A stretch of DNA of 64,000 bases from Liolophura sinensis (Eukaryota > Mollusca > Polyplacophora > Chitonida > Chitonidae), in NCBI RefSeq assembly GCF_032854445.1, contig NC_088296.1:7121435-7185434 (forward strand). The letters run 5' to 3'. Made by a program: the position numbers and the translations under genes. Positions 1 through 10,441 of this stretch are shown in pieces (the first letter of the stretch is position 1; the number at the start of each line of letters is the position of its first letter). The notes beneath the pieces were generated by a model. That model saw nothing but the letters and a program-made list of their open reading frames with translations. It did no database searches and was not told the origin of the DNA.

Positions 1-733
1 GATATTTCCCTTACAGTTTTTAGGTTAGATGCGAGCATTGATTTTCTGCAATAATTCTGTAGCAAATCTTCAACTTTTACAATATACATATACCCTAAAC
101 TTTCGCGTGGTGCCTTGCCATACCTCCACATGTAGCTTGACCTTTAGTCTACAACATTCTCAGCTACCATTTTTTTTTAGCTGTGGTAGTGAAGTCATAA
201 CATTTCTTACCTAAGTAACCTTTGAGATATGGGTAATGGTTGTAATGGTTGGGGATAACCCAGGGCCTTATCTGTCCATCGGAAAGGCAGTGGGTGGAAT
301 CACCGGTGAAGGGCACCTCATTGTTGAATATTTTGATATATCTGCCATCCGGATGACATGTGCATCTGATCATCACATTGTATCATAGCTACCCCAGGCC
401 ATCATTAAAAAGTTGTTTGTTGCAGGTAACAAACCCTGTTTTTTTTTTAAAGTCGGGTTGGTCGTCATTTTTTTTTTTTTTTTGAAAGTAAATTGAAAGT
501 AACCCGGTCCACGTAATCTGAATGATAGTTGAACTATCGCGCCTCCAATTTTCGTCACCTGCTTCAGGCACACGTTCCAATTTTAAATTCTCTTTAAAAA
601 CTTTGTGTTTTGATAACCAAGTTCTTTCACAGTGAACTCAAATATTCCTTATTGATTCTGGGTCCAACATTAAATTTGAGAAAATTTACAAACTTTAAAC
701 CTAAACAACTGAAGTTGAAAGGCATATATTGCT
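1..733. other. Intergenic, no gene seen (unit 1)
   Basis: AT-rich spacer with poly-T runs near 471-483. It lies downstream of where the previous unit's TRIM gene would end. Short ORFs on both strands differ between units and have no recognisable domain. Confidence 0.6.
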
Positions 734-810
734 TTCGCCACTGTGGCGAAGGGACGTTCCCTCGAAAAGGGCACTTCGAGGGAACGGCAGCGTCCGGTAA
801 TGGGACGCTG
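734..810. other. Three consecutive perfect stem-loops (unit 1)
   Basis: Three inverted repeats lie end to end. Hairpin 1 is 734-740 with 744-750 (7 bp, loop CTG). Hairpin 2 is 755-766 with 775-786 (12 bp, 8-nt loop). Hairpin 3 is 788-795 with 803-810 (8 bp, 7-nt loop). The GC content stands out against the AT-rich surroundings. It could be a structured RNA, a DNA foldback element or a MITE fragment. I recognise no known RNA family, and the strand is undetermined. Confidence 0.6.
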
Positions 811-2015
811 AGAAGGGCTGGATTAGGGCCCTGTAACCCATGGTAAATACCCCAAAAAGTAGTCCAGTTAAGATAAGACACTCACAACCTGATCCAGGGC
901 CTCCGTTGGCACTCGTCATTGTCGCAAATTTAGAACAGTTTTTTGAAATGGCGATAAAATTTGAAAAAATGTGAATGCCTTTGGTGACAAATTAATTTAC
1001 TTAAGAAAAGATACAAAACGTTTTACAAAATCTAACAAGAAAGTTTTCTGGGGCTGTTTGCAGATTTTCGCAATTTTTCTTATGAAAAAATCCACTTAGG
1101 CCTACTTTCATTTTTAAACGGCCTCATGTCGGCAAAGTGAGGCAGGATGATAAGCATTTATATTATAAATTATAAATATTTCCTTTCCACGAGATTTCCA
1201 TGTAAGTGCTGTGATGTTAGATTATATGCATTACTACACATTGTATTCACTGCCCAGGTAGATCCATATCCTGTAAGTATTACACCGTGTGTGATGAATA
1301 TATGTGATGACACTGTGATAATTTCGCCCAGTGCAAGTCATATGTTTTAGATGTATTAGATGCTTTTCTTAATACATGTATATACGTTGATTACATGTAT
1401 GATGTGTGTCAGTTGTTTAAGAACTTTGTTCAGAATATAGATCGTGTTTGGTTTGGATGTGCTTAGTCCGGTGAACTGATAGGTGTATCGTTGTTACACC
1501 GTTTTTATTTTTCAAATTTTAATGTAAACAATACTGTCCATAGTTTTTCTTTAAAAAACCTGATCAGTTGTTGTTGTACATGTACTGAGCGCTAATTCTC
1601 TTTTATTGCATACATGTATGAATAACTACAAGATGAGCTGTCTCCTTCTTATGTTTACTTAACTTCATTCAGATCTGTGGACCTACACGTGCTTAAGTTA
1701 AAGTAAATTGACATGTATAATATACACCCTGACATTATCTGCTTCTAAGACACTCACAGCCAGCTTGTAATGGCATGTATCACCATGTGTGCTCTACAGA
1801 ATTGGTAGATAGCTCCATTTTAAGTTTAACCTCAAAGACCACCATTCGTCTCCAAGTTGATGTCCAGCTCATGTATCCAAGCGCTTAACATGTTGCCATG
1901 TGTGACTTTGTTTTGCTTCAAAATCCCCGTACATGTATGTTAAAACACACAACTTCGCAAATGTGTGAGTCTAGCTTTGGGTAATTCTATATCAGTGACA
2001 TCTAAGTGGCATTTT
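811..2015. other. Intergenic, no gene seen (unit 1)
   Basis: AT-rich DNA with many ACATGTA-type motifs, conserved at 59763-60987 but largely replaced in unit 2. No credible ORF, splice pattern or RNA gene was seen. Confidence 0.55.
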
Positions 2016-2200
2016 GTTTACCTAATTCTGCTTAAGCCATGGTTTGAGGGGGCGTGTGACTTGTTACTGTTTATGTATTTACATAAAGAGTTAGAATAAA
2101 ACCCTGACTGAGGTAAATGGACAAGAGGCCATATTTCATCGGTTACATGCGGCCATTTGCCAGCAATCACACTGTTGTCGCTGCTCTGCTTTTACTCTCT
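2016..2200. repeat. Dispersed ~185-bp repeat, + orientation (unit 1)
   Basis: This stretch recurs in inverted orientation inside promoter module 1 (13360-13541), and in direct orientation at 31228-31388 and 60988-61170. Shared landmarks are a CCATGG-containing start, a palindromic ATGTATTTACAT and a TTGCCAGC motif. It has no coding capacity. It could be a non-autonomous transposon or a duplicated regulatory block. Confidence 0.7.
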
Positions 2201-2268
2201 GTGAATGAATGATTATGGCTTAACGTCACATCGGCAATATTTCAGCATATTGTGACGATTTACTCTCT
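2201..2268. mobile_element. Short SINE fragment with target-site duplication (unit 1)
   Basis: A 58-bp insert (2201-2258) is flanked by TTTACTCTCT at 2191-2200 and 2259-2268. It begins with GAATGAATGATTATGGC and resembles the 3' core of molluscan SINEs. Unit 3 carries it at about 61173-61231. Unit 2 has the uninterrupted site near 31375-31385. Confidence 0.75.
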
Positions 2269-2689
2269 ATGCTGTCCGTCTTTAATTATATTGTACCTTA
2301 TTTACGTGGTCATCACTAGTACTGTAGTTATGACAACATGTGGTCAAGATTATGAGGTCATCTATTACCTCATTGCGTCATTGCATCTATTTGGTGTTAT
2401 TTTGATGTCAGTTGTATTTGTATTCATCTACTTGTATGATTCAGTGATATTTTCCTATTTTCTGTCCTTTGTGTTCCAGCTTCTGAGAAATATGCTAGAT
2501 AAAAATGAATGATTGTGTATTATGTAATCTTTTGTTTGAATGATTGAATTAGTGTCGGTGAAATGTCATGAACCGTATGTAGTATTTTTACACGATTTTT
2601 TACGTATACGAACTTCATATTTAACGTATTCAAATTGCTGGATGGGTACCTTATCAGTAGTGCTGGTTTCCTCTCAAATACCCGAGTAC

Positions 2690-3090
2690 TTACATTACCC
2701 GATGAGTATCTTCTCAGGAGAGCTCGTTTTCTTCTCTTTCTAATACTGGGTTCACACATTACCTGGTGTGTATCTTCTCTGGAGAGCTCGTTTTCCTCTC
2801 TTTCTAATACCGGCTCTATACATTACCTGATGTGTATCTTATCTGGAAAGCTGGTTTTCCTCTCTCTGTAATACCGGCTCTATACATTACCTGATGTGTA
2901 TCTTATCTGGAAAGCTGGTTTTCCTCTCTCTGTAATACCGGCTCTATACATTACTGATGTGTATCTTCTCTGGAGAGCTGGTGTTCCTCTCTCTGTAATA
3001 CCGGCTCTATACATTACCTGATGTGTATCTTATCTGGAGAGCTGGTTTTCCTCTCTTTGTAATACCGGATCTATACATTACCTGATGGGA
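2690..3090. repeat. 64-bp minisatellite (unit 1, about 6-7 copies)
   Basis: Direct repeats with a 64-bp period: TACCGGCTCTATACATT begins at 2808 and again at 2872. Each monomer contains GGTTTTCCTCTCTCTGTAA. The array ends sharply at the shared boundary sequence GATGGGATGAAGTAATG. Apparent ORFs here are repeat artefacts. Confidence 0.92.
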
Positions 3091-3414
3091 TGAAGTAATG
3101 ACGGTAGAAAACTACGAACGTGTCAAAAATCTCCAGTCAACGAAATTGATAACATTTACTTCAAAATTAGAAGAATTAGGGTATTCAAGAAATCGGCTGT
3201 GAACTTTTAATATTGAGTAATTTCTAGTTCAGTGGCCTGCGCGTGTTTGTAGATTCAGAGACCAGATTTTCGGGCTACCACCTTTACAATTAGGAAAGCA
3301 AAATGGAAAGAAAAACGAAACGCAAAGGTGATTTGAAACAATTAACTTTAACACATTAATTGTTTGAGTGTACATGATATTATCTCCGCACCGGGTTCAG
3401 ATCATTCCTTACGT

Positions 3415-3550
3415 GGACAGTCATTGGTCAAATGTTCAACGGAATATGAACGTGAAAGAGCCACTGACCAATCAGAAACGAAGATCTGTTAATGTTTGGC
3501 CCGGAAGTCTTCTGTCTGACAAAAGCAACAGCTGCATGGCGGAAGCTTGA
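3415..3550 (+). promoter_or_regulatory. Promoter-like block upstream of gene X (unit 1)
   Basis: There are two CCAAT boxes in opposite orientation (ATTGG near 3423, CCAAT near 3469), an ETS-type CCGGAAGT near 3501 and ATGGCGGAAG near 3536, the spacing and type seen in TATA-less promoters. Further down are more ATTGG boxes (3968, 4113) and a perfect CRE palindrome TGACGTCA at 4134-4141. The ATG at 3536 opens only a five-codon frame (M-A-E-A-stop). Assignment to gene X is inference from order and strand. Confidence 0.35.
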
Positions 3551-4242
3551 GTTATACGGTATATTGGTAAATGAAAAGTTTTGGTCGCTAACGGAATACA
3601 GGCTGGTTTGCATGGAGTATGGAGGCCAAATCACTGGTTACAAAACCATTAACAAACATGATAGAGACCTTTATATACTATTATCAGCTGGATATTTCAA
3701 GTTTTTCAAGTACAAGTGACCGATACACCAAGACAACGTATCTCTACCATATGTGTCGTCGTGACAGTATGACATAGACAAGTAGTATCGCAATCTGTTT
3801 GTCTTAAAATGAATTAAAATTTTGGCTATACTTGCACACGTAACTTCAAGTTCTGCAGGAGTCCCAAAGCCAATATCCAATGACACATGAACTTAGCCTA
3901 ACAGAATAAGGGAGGTAATCCAGCCCAACAACGTCATATCATGTTGAGGAATCTATTCTGACGTTTTCATTGGCTGTTTCATTGACTTCCAACAAACGCG
4001 ATAGCCCATTACCCTTAGGCTCATTTTTATAGTGTAACAAAGAAGAGAGAGGCAATCCAGGCTACGAACGTCATATCACGATGAATTTCACGGGAATACG
4101 TTACAGACGTTTCAATTGGATCATACGGTCATGTGACGTCAACTTGTATTTTGATCATCGTTTTGGTTCAGGTTTCGACCAGCTGAGACGTGAGTATTGA
4201 TCAATTTGCAGCACAGCGACAGCAAAACTTCCTGTGAAAGGA

Positions 4243-4570
4243 GTGAGTGAGTGCTTGCGGTTTAACGTCGTACTAAACAATTTTTCAGTCATATGACCAC
4301 GAAAGAATCCTTATGGTGTATGTAATGTGCCTCCTTGTCACAAGACGGATTTCCGCCGCTCTTTTATCTAGTGCTGCTTTACTGAGGCGACTTACCAAAG
4401 ACAAGTAGGCCGACCCGCCAGAGCCATTATACTGATACGGATCAACCAGTAGTTGCACTATTCCCTTCATGCTAAACGACAAGCGAGGGAGTTTGTTGGA
4501 GACCCGACGCAGGATTGATCCTGGATCTACCAAGCGGACGCTCTACCAACTGTGCTATCAGGGCCGGTCT
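4243..4570 (-). mobile_element. tRNA-derived SINE, family A (unit 1)
   Basis: On the minus strand it begins with a tRNA-like head (A-box-like TAGCACAGTTGGTAGAGCG) and runs into the core AGTCATATGAC and a TGAGTGAGTG-type tail. It is flanked by near-perfect direct repeats ending TTGTGAAAGGA (4231-4242 and 4571-4582). Present at the same site in units 2 and 3, so it inserted before the duplication. Confidence 0.88.
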
Positions 4571-4589
4571 CTTGTGAAAGGAAGAAATC

Positions 4590-6060
4590 ATCTGAAAGCT
4601 GTTATTTTATCAGGTAACGGACCATTTGTACCATCCGAAGATGTAAAATCACTCGAAAATTACAAGGATTTGTAAAATCGCCTAATTGTGTAAAACATTA
4701 CCCCAAGATGTAAAATTTTGGATACAAGCAAATATAAAACATTTACCTGAATATGTAAACAGGCAAAACATATTAGGATTTATAAAAAGTTATCCGCATA
4801 TATAAAATCATCTTAGCTGTTCCTTCCCGCTGCTGTGAGCCAAAGTATTTAATTACACTTAAACTGCAAGGAGCGACTACATTCGTAACCGTCTTAAGCG
4901 CTCAAATCAAGGTTAAAAATCGATTCATATTGGCTTCCTCTCCGGACATACAAGGGAAGATCTGCCAGTAACCTGCGGATGGCGTGGGTTTTCCCCCGAT
5001 CTGTGTCGGGTTTCCTCGTTCCATAATGCTAGCTGTTGTCGTATAAGTGAAATATTCCTGAGTACGGTGTAAAACACCAATCCAACAACAAAAAAGAAAT
5101 AAAATAAATAAACACCTTTCACCGACAATATGCCCCTACTTCCATTTTTTAGCGCCTTTTAAACAAACAAATAAATAAATAAATTTACATTTTAAACGAC
5201 ATGCATGTATTTCCGTTTGAAGAAATATAATCGACTAATTTTCATATGACAGACCAGGATAAATTCCTCTTTGCCAGTTAGTGTTATCTGAACATCTAAA
5301 ACTTTTCTTTCAGTGTGGAAATTAAGTTAAAATTTTGAAATGTATCCTACCTATATTACCTATATGTGGCATTTCATGTCATGTACGCTCCTAACACATT
5401 TAAGCAACTTCTAGTAATTTTCGTGTGAGGGTGTGTTATTTTACAAATGCTGGCAACTGAAAATGTAAAACTTACTCCAGTTAAGTCAGTAGCTAACAAA
5501 CGTAAGACAATTTCGTGATATTATATAACTTACAGAGATTATTTAACCTACAGAGAACACCTATTGTCTTTTCAAGATATATGTAACTACAAAAATTTAA
5601 TGATCGGGATCATGGTTTTACAAATTCTAGTAATTCTGTCCAATAACCGGAAGTATAAAACCTGTCCCATCTGAGCCATTATCTGACAAACTTAAAGTTT
5701 CAGACGCATGTGTAATTTAGAGAGAAAACCTACAACACATCAATTAATCCAATTTCCGACTTCATATGGGTCTATGTGGACACATATCCCAGTTTTACAC
5801 ATATCGTGTATCGTTTTACAAACTGCTAACCGAAAATATAAAACCTTTCCATCTGATTCAACTTGCAGTTTTACCAAATAATATGTGACTTACAGTGAAC
5901 ACCTATATTGCAAAATAACTTATATACATATAGAGCTGTAAACGCAAGTCCACTTTTCCAAATTTTACACTTTAAGGGTGGATGTTTTACTAATTCTCTT
6001 AAGAAAAACAAACAAAATCTTCCTCAACCGATTCATCAATTGCTAGTATTTTAAACAATA
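4590..6060. repeat. Degenerate repeat region rich in TGTAAAA/TATAAAA (unit 1)
   Basis: Dozens of TGTAAAA, TATAAAAC and TTTTACA words occur. A block beginning TTTTACAAA, followed by an A-rich TAAAACC word and then CTTACAG..GAACACC, recurs near 5437, 5615 and 5812, a decayed repeat of about 180-200 bp. No gene seen. A headless SINE (4928-5083) lies inside. Confidence 0.55.
4928..5083 (+). mobile_element. Head-truncated SINE, family B (unit 1)
   Basis: Contains the family B body (GGCTTCCTCTC, GGTTTCCTCGTTCCATAATG, GTAAAACACCAATCC) without the tRNA-like head, then an A-rich tail with ATAAATAAA. Copies sit at the same place in unit 2 (35103-35260) and unit 3 (63915 to window end). Confidence 0.8.
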
Positions 6061-7084
6061 AATAATTTAAAAAATTACATAATTTCACAAAATATCAGTC
6101 TGTTGAAAGACGTTTCAGAGACTTTCAGATAACGGTAGTTACACACACGCTGACGACACCACAGGCGAAGATGATGGCTACGAAAGATGAAATGGCGGAA
6201 TACAAAAAGCTCGTAAAGCCAAGAGAGAGCCAGTCAGGTGACCTCGATAAGACACGAACTTTGGTCCGGTTAAGGGGAGCAGTACAATGTATGTGATAAG
6301 TTTTTTTCGTTCCATTGCGTCTGTCACCAGGGAATATCATTATACTGCGCTCTTTTTTTCTGACGTGCACTTTCTACCGTCAGAACTATCCAATCAATAC
6401 TTGGTATAGAAAAAGAAAATGATAGCAACGACTTCTCTGGAATGTAAAATTTTCTGTGGGTAAACTAAGGATGCTTGGAAACAGGCAAACAAATATCACA
6501 ATTAAGCCAAATAAACATAACCAAGATCACGGTCATTGGACGTTATCACCCACGGGGTGGAGCTCAGGGAAAAACAAGGGTTCAGGTCGCCTCTTCCAAT
6601 CAGAAAACGACCGTTTTGAGACGTCCTGTGGAGATCTAAAATCGGAGCAATATAGTACTTAGCTGAAATCACATGTTAACTGAGTCATGACCTTCCTTGC
6701 CAGGCTAATGCATATAAACTATACTAAGTTGCTATTTTATAAAAGGAAGTGGGGGGGGGGGGAGTATTTCTTGTCAAGGGTGTGTTTTCAACAGAGAAAA
6801 AAACAGGAGTCTCAAAAAGTGAAAAAAAACCTCTGTGAAGAAAACACTGAGACAAAATGCAAAATACACTTGACTAGCTATAATTTTACCAAAATTACGA
6901 GGTATTGTAAACAAAGCTTCAGAATTTTCTTTTGTCCGTCGTTTAAGAAACTCTGTTATGGTATACTTGAATACATTTTCTGTGTCTGTAGCGGCCTTCG
7001 ATAATGAATTAGTTGATTTGTTTGCCATATGATGTTATGGTGCGATATAGATGTACTTAAAAGACATCTATTTCGGCGGTGTCA

Positions 7085-7190
7085 GGATTATTTGCAATCT
7101 GGCCTAACCAGAGAGGATGCCAGCATGATCTGGAATTCAACTCACGGGGACTGCATTGGTGAGAGGCTCCTGGGTCATTGCTGGGACAAG
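7085..7190 (-). mobile_element. Diverged SINE family B fragment (unit 1)
   Basis: Matches the internal part of the family B minus-strand sequence (GCATTGGTGAGAGGCTCCTGG and neighbours) without head or tail. Also at 37256-37361. Confidence 0.6.
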
Positions 7191-7501
7191 ATGTGACAAA
7201 CCATACATATAACGTACAACAGAGGATAAAATTGGCACCAACATGGTATCACGTATTTTTAATTTACAAAGTCTTCTAAAAATTCTTCCTAGAAAGTAAG
7301 TGTTTATGTCGGAACACAGCTCTTATTGGATATTCTTTTTTGCTACAACGTTTTTTTTTCAATGAAGTATTTACCAGCATATAATTTGATTGACTAAGGT
7401 ATTTACTAACACTCAATTAATAAGGTAGAGTTTACCAACATGTGAAATGATTTGACGATACCGCTAAAACCTTTGTGAGACGTCATTTGTTTACTTCTTC
7501 A

Positions 7502-7864
7502 ATGTTTTTTTGCTTTTTCTTTCTTTGTTCTTCAGTCTACCTTTCTCGAAAGGGCTACAATAATAACTTGTTAACTCGTCTGGACAAGGCTGACTTAGAG
7601 CCGGAAACCGTTCCTGATAGTTTGGATATAGACGTCAAAGACTGCCCGGATGCCAAACTACTCATCAGGGCCATGAAAAACAAGGATTACTCCGGCTTTT
7701 GGTCGGACAATACGAGCAGCTACGAAGGAGAGAAGCAAATCACCCACGTGACCAACGAGCGGAAATCTCGTCTGGAATCCTTCAGGGCAATTCCCGAGCG
7801 CAAGACGGAAAAATCTGAGCAACGCTTAGTTTCTTCGTCCAAGGGAGAAAGTTTCCACCAATAA
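7502..7864 (+). CDS. Gene X, internal exon or 5' exon (unrecognised protein, unit 1)
   Basis: Open frame of 120 codons from the first ATG. A strong polypyrimidine tract followed by TTCAG ends at 7535, so the coding part probably starts at 7536 as a spliced exon. The alternative is that the hydrophobic run after the ATG (FFCFFFLCSSVYL) is a short signal peptide. The rest is charged and low in hydrophobics, with Glu, Lys and Ser-rich stretches. No domain recognised. The frame ends at TAA 7862-7864, but a second frame beginning just before the stop reads a plausible acidic peptide (VDELEDPDLYVSRR) and a third continues to about 8008, so the downstream part may be frame-shifted or spliced. Unit 2 has the same frame and the same breaks. 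Confidence 0.4.
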   Translation: MFFCFFFLCSSVYLSRKGYNNNLLTRLDKADLEPETVPDSLDIDVKDCPDAKLLIRAMKNKDYSGFWSDNTSSYEGEKQITHVTNERKSRLESFRAIPERKTEKSEQRLVSSSKGESFHQ

Positions 7865-8700
7865 CATTAAGGTAGACGAACTGGAAGATCCGGATCTGTA
7901 CGTTTCACGCCGCTAAAAAAGGTCCAGAATTCCAGTGAAAAGGACAGCAAGTCTCCTCAAGACTCAGCAGGAAATGTACGGATAAACTGCCTTGTGTAGT
8001 CAAAATGACCCCAAAACAGAGACATGGCAAGAACCTGTCCCATAAACAGGGAGAAGCCATATCACGGAGGACAAGGTATGCCGTGGCGAACTGAACACCA
8101 GGATGGAAGCCAAAAGATTCATGTGAGTATTCTACGGTGATCTTTAGAACACAAGGAGAGAGAATGCAGGCTGGAGCAGGAGGGGGACAGCTTCTGATTT
8201 GGAATATCTAGCAAAGCTTAGAAATGTACGGAATCATGTTGAGAAAATCATGGAGAAACAAAAACCTGAGACAGAAGCCATGTTCTTTTGCCGGAAGATC
8301 GCAGGCGATGGCAGAGTATTGCTCTCACGTTGCGATGGTACTGACCTGATATTGGACAAGCCTCTGGCTCCGTCACCTACCCACTACTGACCCGTATTTC
8401 CTCAGGAAAAACATAGTTATGAAGGATTAGTGGAGAAGCCATGGTCGCCAGAACCTCTGAAGAGCAAGACATCTGCTGGACTGCCGGAACCAGTGTCAGT
8501 AAACGCTGGCCCTCATGTGCGCGTGCACTGTTCGTTAGAAGATGGGGGCTACCAAACCAGTTTCCATTCAGTCAATGGTGGCAAGAAATCCGAGAAAAAT
8601 CAAGCTGACACACCATGCACACGCCCTCTACCCACTTCAAACTTACTAGTCAGAACTTGCCCCCAACTCAAAGTCTGAGACAACCTATACCCCACACAAA
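7865..8700 (+). pseudogene. Gene X, decayed or unresolved exon region (unit 1)
   Basis: Protein-like stretches appear in changing frames: about 7903-8008, 8052-8130, 8199-8390 and 8430-8678, the last after a possible acceptor CCGTATTTCCTCAG. Frames are interrupted by stops at the same places in unit 2. Unit 2 also has a deletion of about 235 bp corresponding to roughly 8270-8503. This fits either a decayed gene or several short exons whose borders I cannot fix. Confidence 0.3.
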
Positions 8701-8780
8701 ATATGGAGCCCAACACCCAACAGCTAACAGCTTGGGAGGGTGTAGGACAACTCCTGTGGCAGTGAATAATGGTAATTAAG

Positions 8781-8827
8781 TTTATGTATGTATGTATGTA
8801 TGTATGTATGTATGTATGTATGTTTAT
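8781..8827. repeat. (TATG)n microsatellite, SINE tail (unit 1)
   Basis: About ten TATG units in unit 1, about five in unit 2 (38727-38751). It forms the 3' tail of the family C SINE at 9076-9431 and was the landing site for a family B SINE. Confidence 0.85.
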
Positions 8828-9075
8828 TTATTTATTTATTTGATTGGTGTTTTACGCCGTACTCAAGAATTTTTCACTTATAGGACGGCGGTCAGCATCA
8901 TGGTGGGAGGAAACCGGACAGAGCCCAGGGGAAACCCACGACTATTCGCAGGCGGCTGGGTGACCTTCCCACCACCATGAGCTGGACTTGAACTCACAGC
9001 GACCGCATTGGTGAGAAACTCCTGGGTCATTACGCTGCGCTAGCACGCTAACCAAATGAGCCACGGAGGCCCCAT
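8828..9075 (-). mobile_element. SINE, family B, full length (unit 1)
   Basis: The minus strand starts GGGGCCTCCGTGGCTCA (tRNA-like head), has a B-box-like GAGTTCAAGTCCAGC, and ends in CCAATCAAATAAATAAATA. It is inserted into the TATG tail of the neighbouring family C SINE, with ATGTATG on both sides. The short ORF through it is an artefact. Confidence 0.85.
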
Positions 9076-9431
9076 ACATGTATGTATATGTGGATGTATG
9101 TGTGTATGGGTGGATGTATGGCGTTTAACGTCGTAGATAACAATTTTTTAGTCATATGATGACGAGGAGTCATTAATTGTGTGTTCTTGAGGCAGGGTAA
9201 GTCCATACCGCTGACGTGCTTCCACCACTGAAGTATCATGTCGAAAACACTAGGTATGACATCCCATCTAGTGAGATTATACTGACACCAAGTCAACCAG
9301 TCATGTGTCCTGGATTTAATCTCTCACTGCTGAGTACCGCGCAAGGCAGCAACAAATAGGCCTGCCATTTTTAAAGTGTTTGTTATTACCTCATTTCGGG
9401 GCGGACATTGTTACCACTAGGCCACCGAAGC
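9076..9431 (-). mobile_element. SINE, family C (unit 1)
   Basis: The minus-strand head GGTGGCCTAGTGGTAACA is tRNA-like. The body shares AACGTCGTA and GTCATATGA with family A. The whole nested insert (8788-9431) is flanked by an identical 17-bp target-site duplication, GGTAATTAAGTTTATGT, at 8771-8787 and 9432-9448. Confidence 0.85.
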
Positions 9432-9899
9432 GGTAATTAAGTTTATGTCTTCGCGGTATATCATCTGGTATCCAATTACCCTAATTCTATCAGTATCCAA
9501 ATCAAACCACCGTGAGGATATCAGCGGGTAAAAGTAATATCCACAGTCAGTTTGACAGAAAGAAAAGGCACCATTGCTGAAAACAGTTTGCAGCATAACA
9601 CGAAGTCTGAAAGCCAATCGGTTATTGAACTACCTTCATATTGCTGGTAAAATATATCAGAACATTGGACGGCTGGAGTGTACGGAAGTGTAGTCTGTTT
9701 GAGCGAGAGAGCGAAGTTCTCCCCTGGCGGCTGGAAGCCTGATTGCAGAGACGTTGTCGAATTGAATTTTATACCTTTACTTCTTTACATACATTTTGGG
9801 ATAGAGGTATATTTCATATAGGGTTGACTTATTGTTTACGAGCTCCTGTGCTTTAAGTTATAAAGTATTCAAACTCAAGAATGTTGTTTTTGTGTTCAG

Positions 9900-10345
9900 A
9901 ATTTAGGCCTACTGGCCCAAGACCAACAAGAGGCAAATTCCCACACATGGGGAGAGGCCGTGCGTGTCTGAAGCCGACGTTGGCTGCTAACTTCGCTCGT
10001 CATCTGCCACAGCCCGATTCCTCCTTAATCCGGAAGCAGCCAGCGACCAGTCCAAACATTATCCGTGACTGTCGGGAGATCAGGCCAACAAGATGTGGAC
10101 AACAGTCAGAGCAGACGACCAGCCGAGTTCACCCAAGTGACACGGGCAATGACGTCAACTCCAGCCAGGCCAGCCGTGAGCCGTCGTCGACTCAAGTCAG
10201 GTCGGATACTGTGAGATCGCCTGGGGGAGGGCCAGATCAGATTCAGAGGAAAAGCGTTGGAGAGAGACTTGTTAGCTTTGTCAGGCGACGCTGGAATCAA
10301 CTCCAGCAAAGTGCCAAACGCTTAAATTGTGCTGCAGAGCCTTGA
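9900..10345 (+). CDS. Gene X, last coding exon (unrecognised protein, unit 1)
   Basis: The frame is open from ATG 9881, but a good acceptor (TTGTTTTTGTGTTCAG) ends at 9899, so a spliced exon from 9900 is preferred. It encodes about 148 residues rich in Arg, Ser, Pro, Gln and Thr, probably disordered and basic, ending in a basic segment that may be helical (VGERLVSFVRRRWNQLQQ). No domain recognised. Stop TGA at 10343-10345. Poly(A) signals follow within 90 bp. The copy in unit 2 differs by only about two bases, both changing residues. It could be the C-terminus of gene X or an independent short gene. Confidence 0.45.
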
Positions 10346-10430
10346 ACTTAGCAATAAGTGTCCTCTGCATGATGGTAGTTATCTTTTTATCTCTGTTTAT
10401 GTTTGCGTTTGTTCTTAGCTTTGCTTTTTT

Positions 10431-10441
10431 ATTAAAATAAA
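10431..10441 (+). terminator. Poly(A) signals of gene X (unit 1)
   Basis: Overlapping ATTAAA (10431-10436) and AATAAA (10436-10441), about 86 bp after the stop codon of the last exon. Unit 2 keeps AATAAA at 40367-40372. Confidence 0.5.

Noticed and set aside
2520-2871. ORFs in the 64-bp array, both strands
   Set aside because: Repeat artefacts with monomer periodicity. Equivalent frames in units 2 and 3 vary with array length.
3492-3719. 75-codon ORF after the promoter-like block
   Set aside because: The ATG is lost in unit 2, and a stop at DRDL ends the frame early in units 2 and 3, so it is not a conserved protein; it may be part of an untranslated exon.
4520-4567. tRNA gene on the minus strand
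   Set aside because: An A-box-like segment is present, but there is no foldable acceptor or anticodon arm, and it continues into a SINE body with target-site duplications. The same holds for heads at 9061-9075, 9415-9431, 17543 and 48266.
7475-7501. Upstream extension of the gene X frame from a GTG
   Set aside because: Non-ATG start in animal DNA. The polypyrimidine tract and CAG suggest this is intron.
10106-10309. Minus-strand ORF opposite the gene X last exon
   Set aside because: The sense frame is longer, has an acceptor and a poly(A) signal; the antisense has neither.
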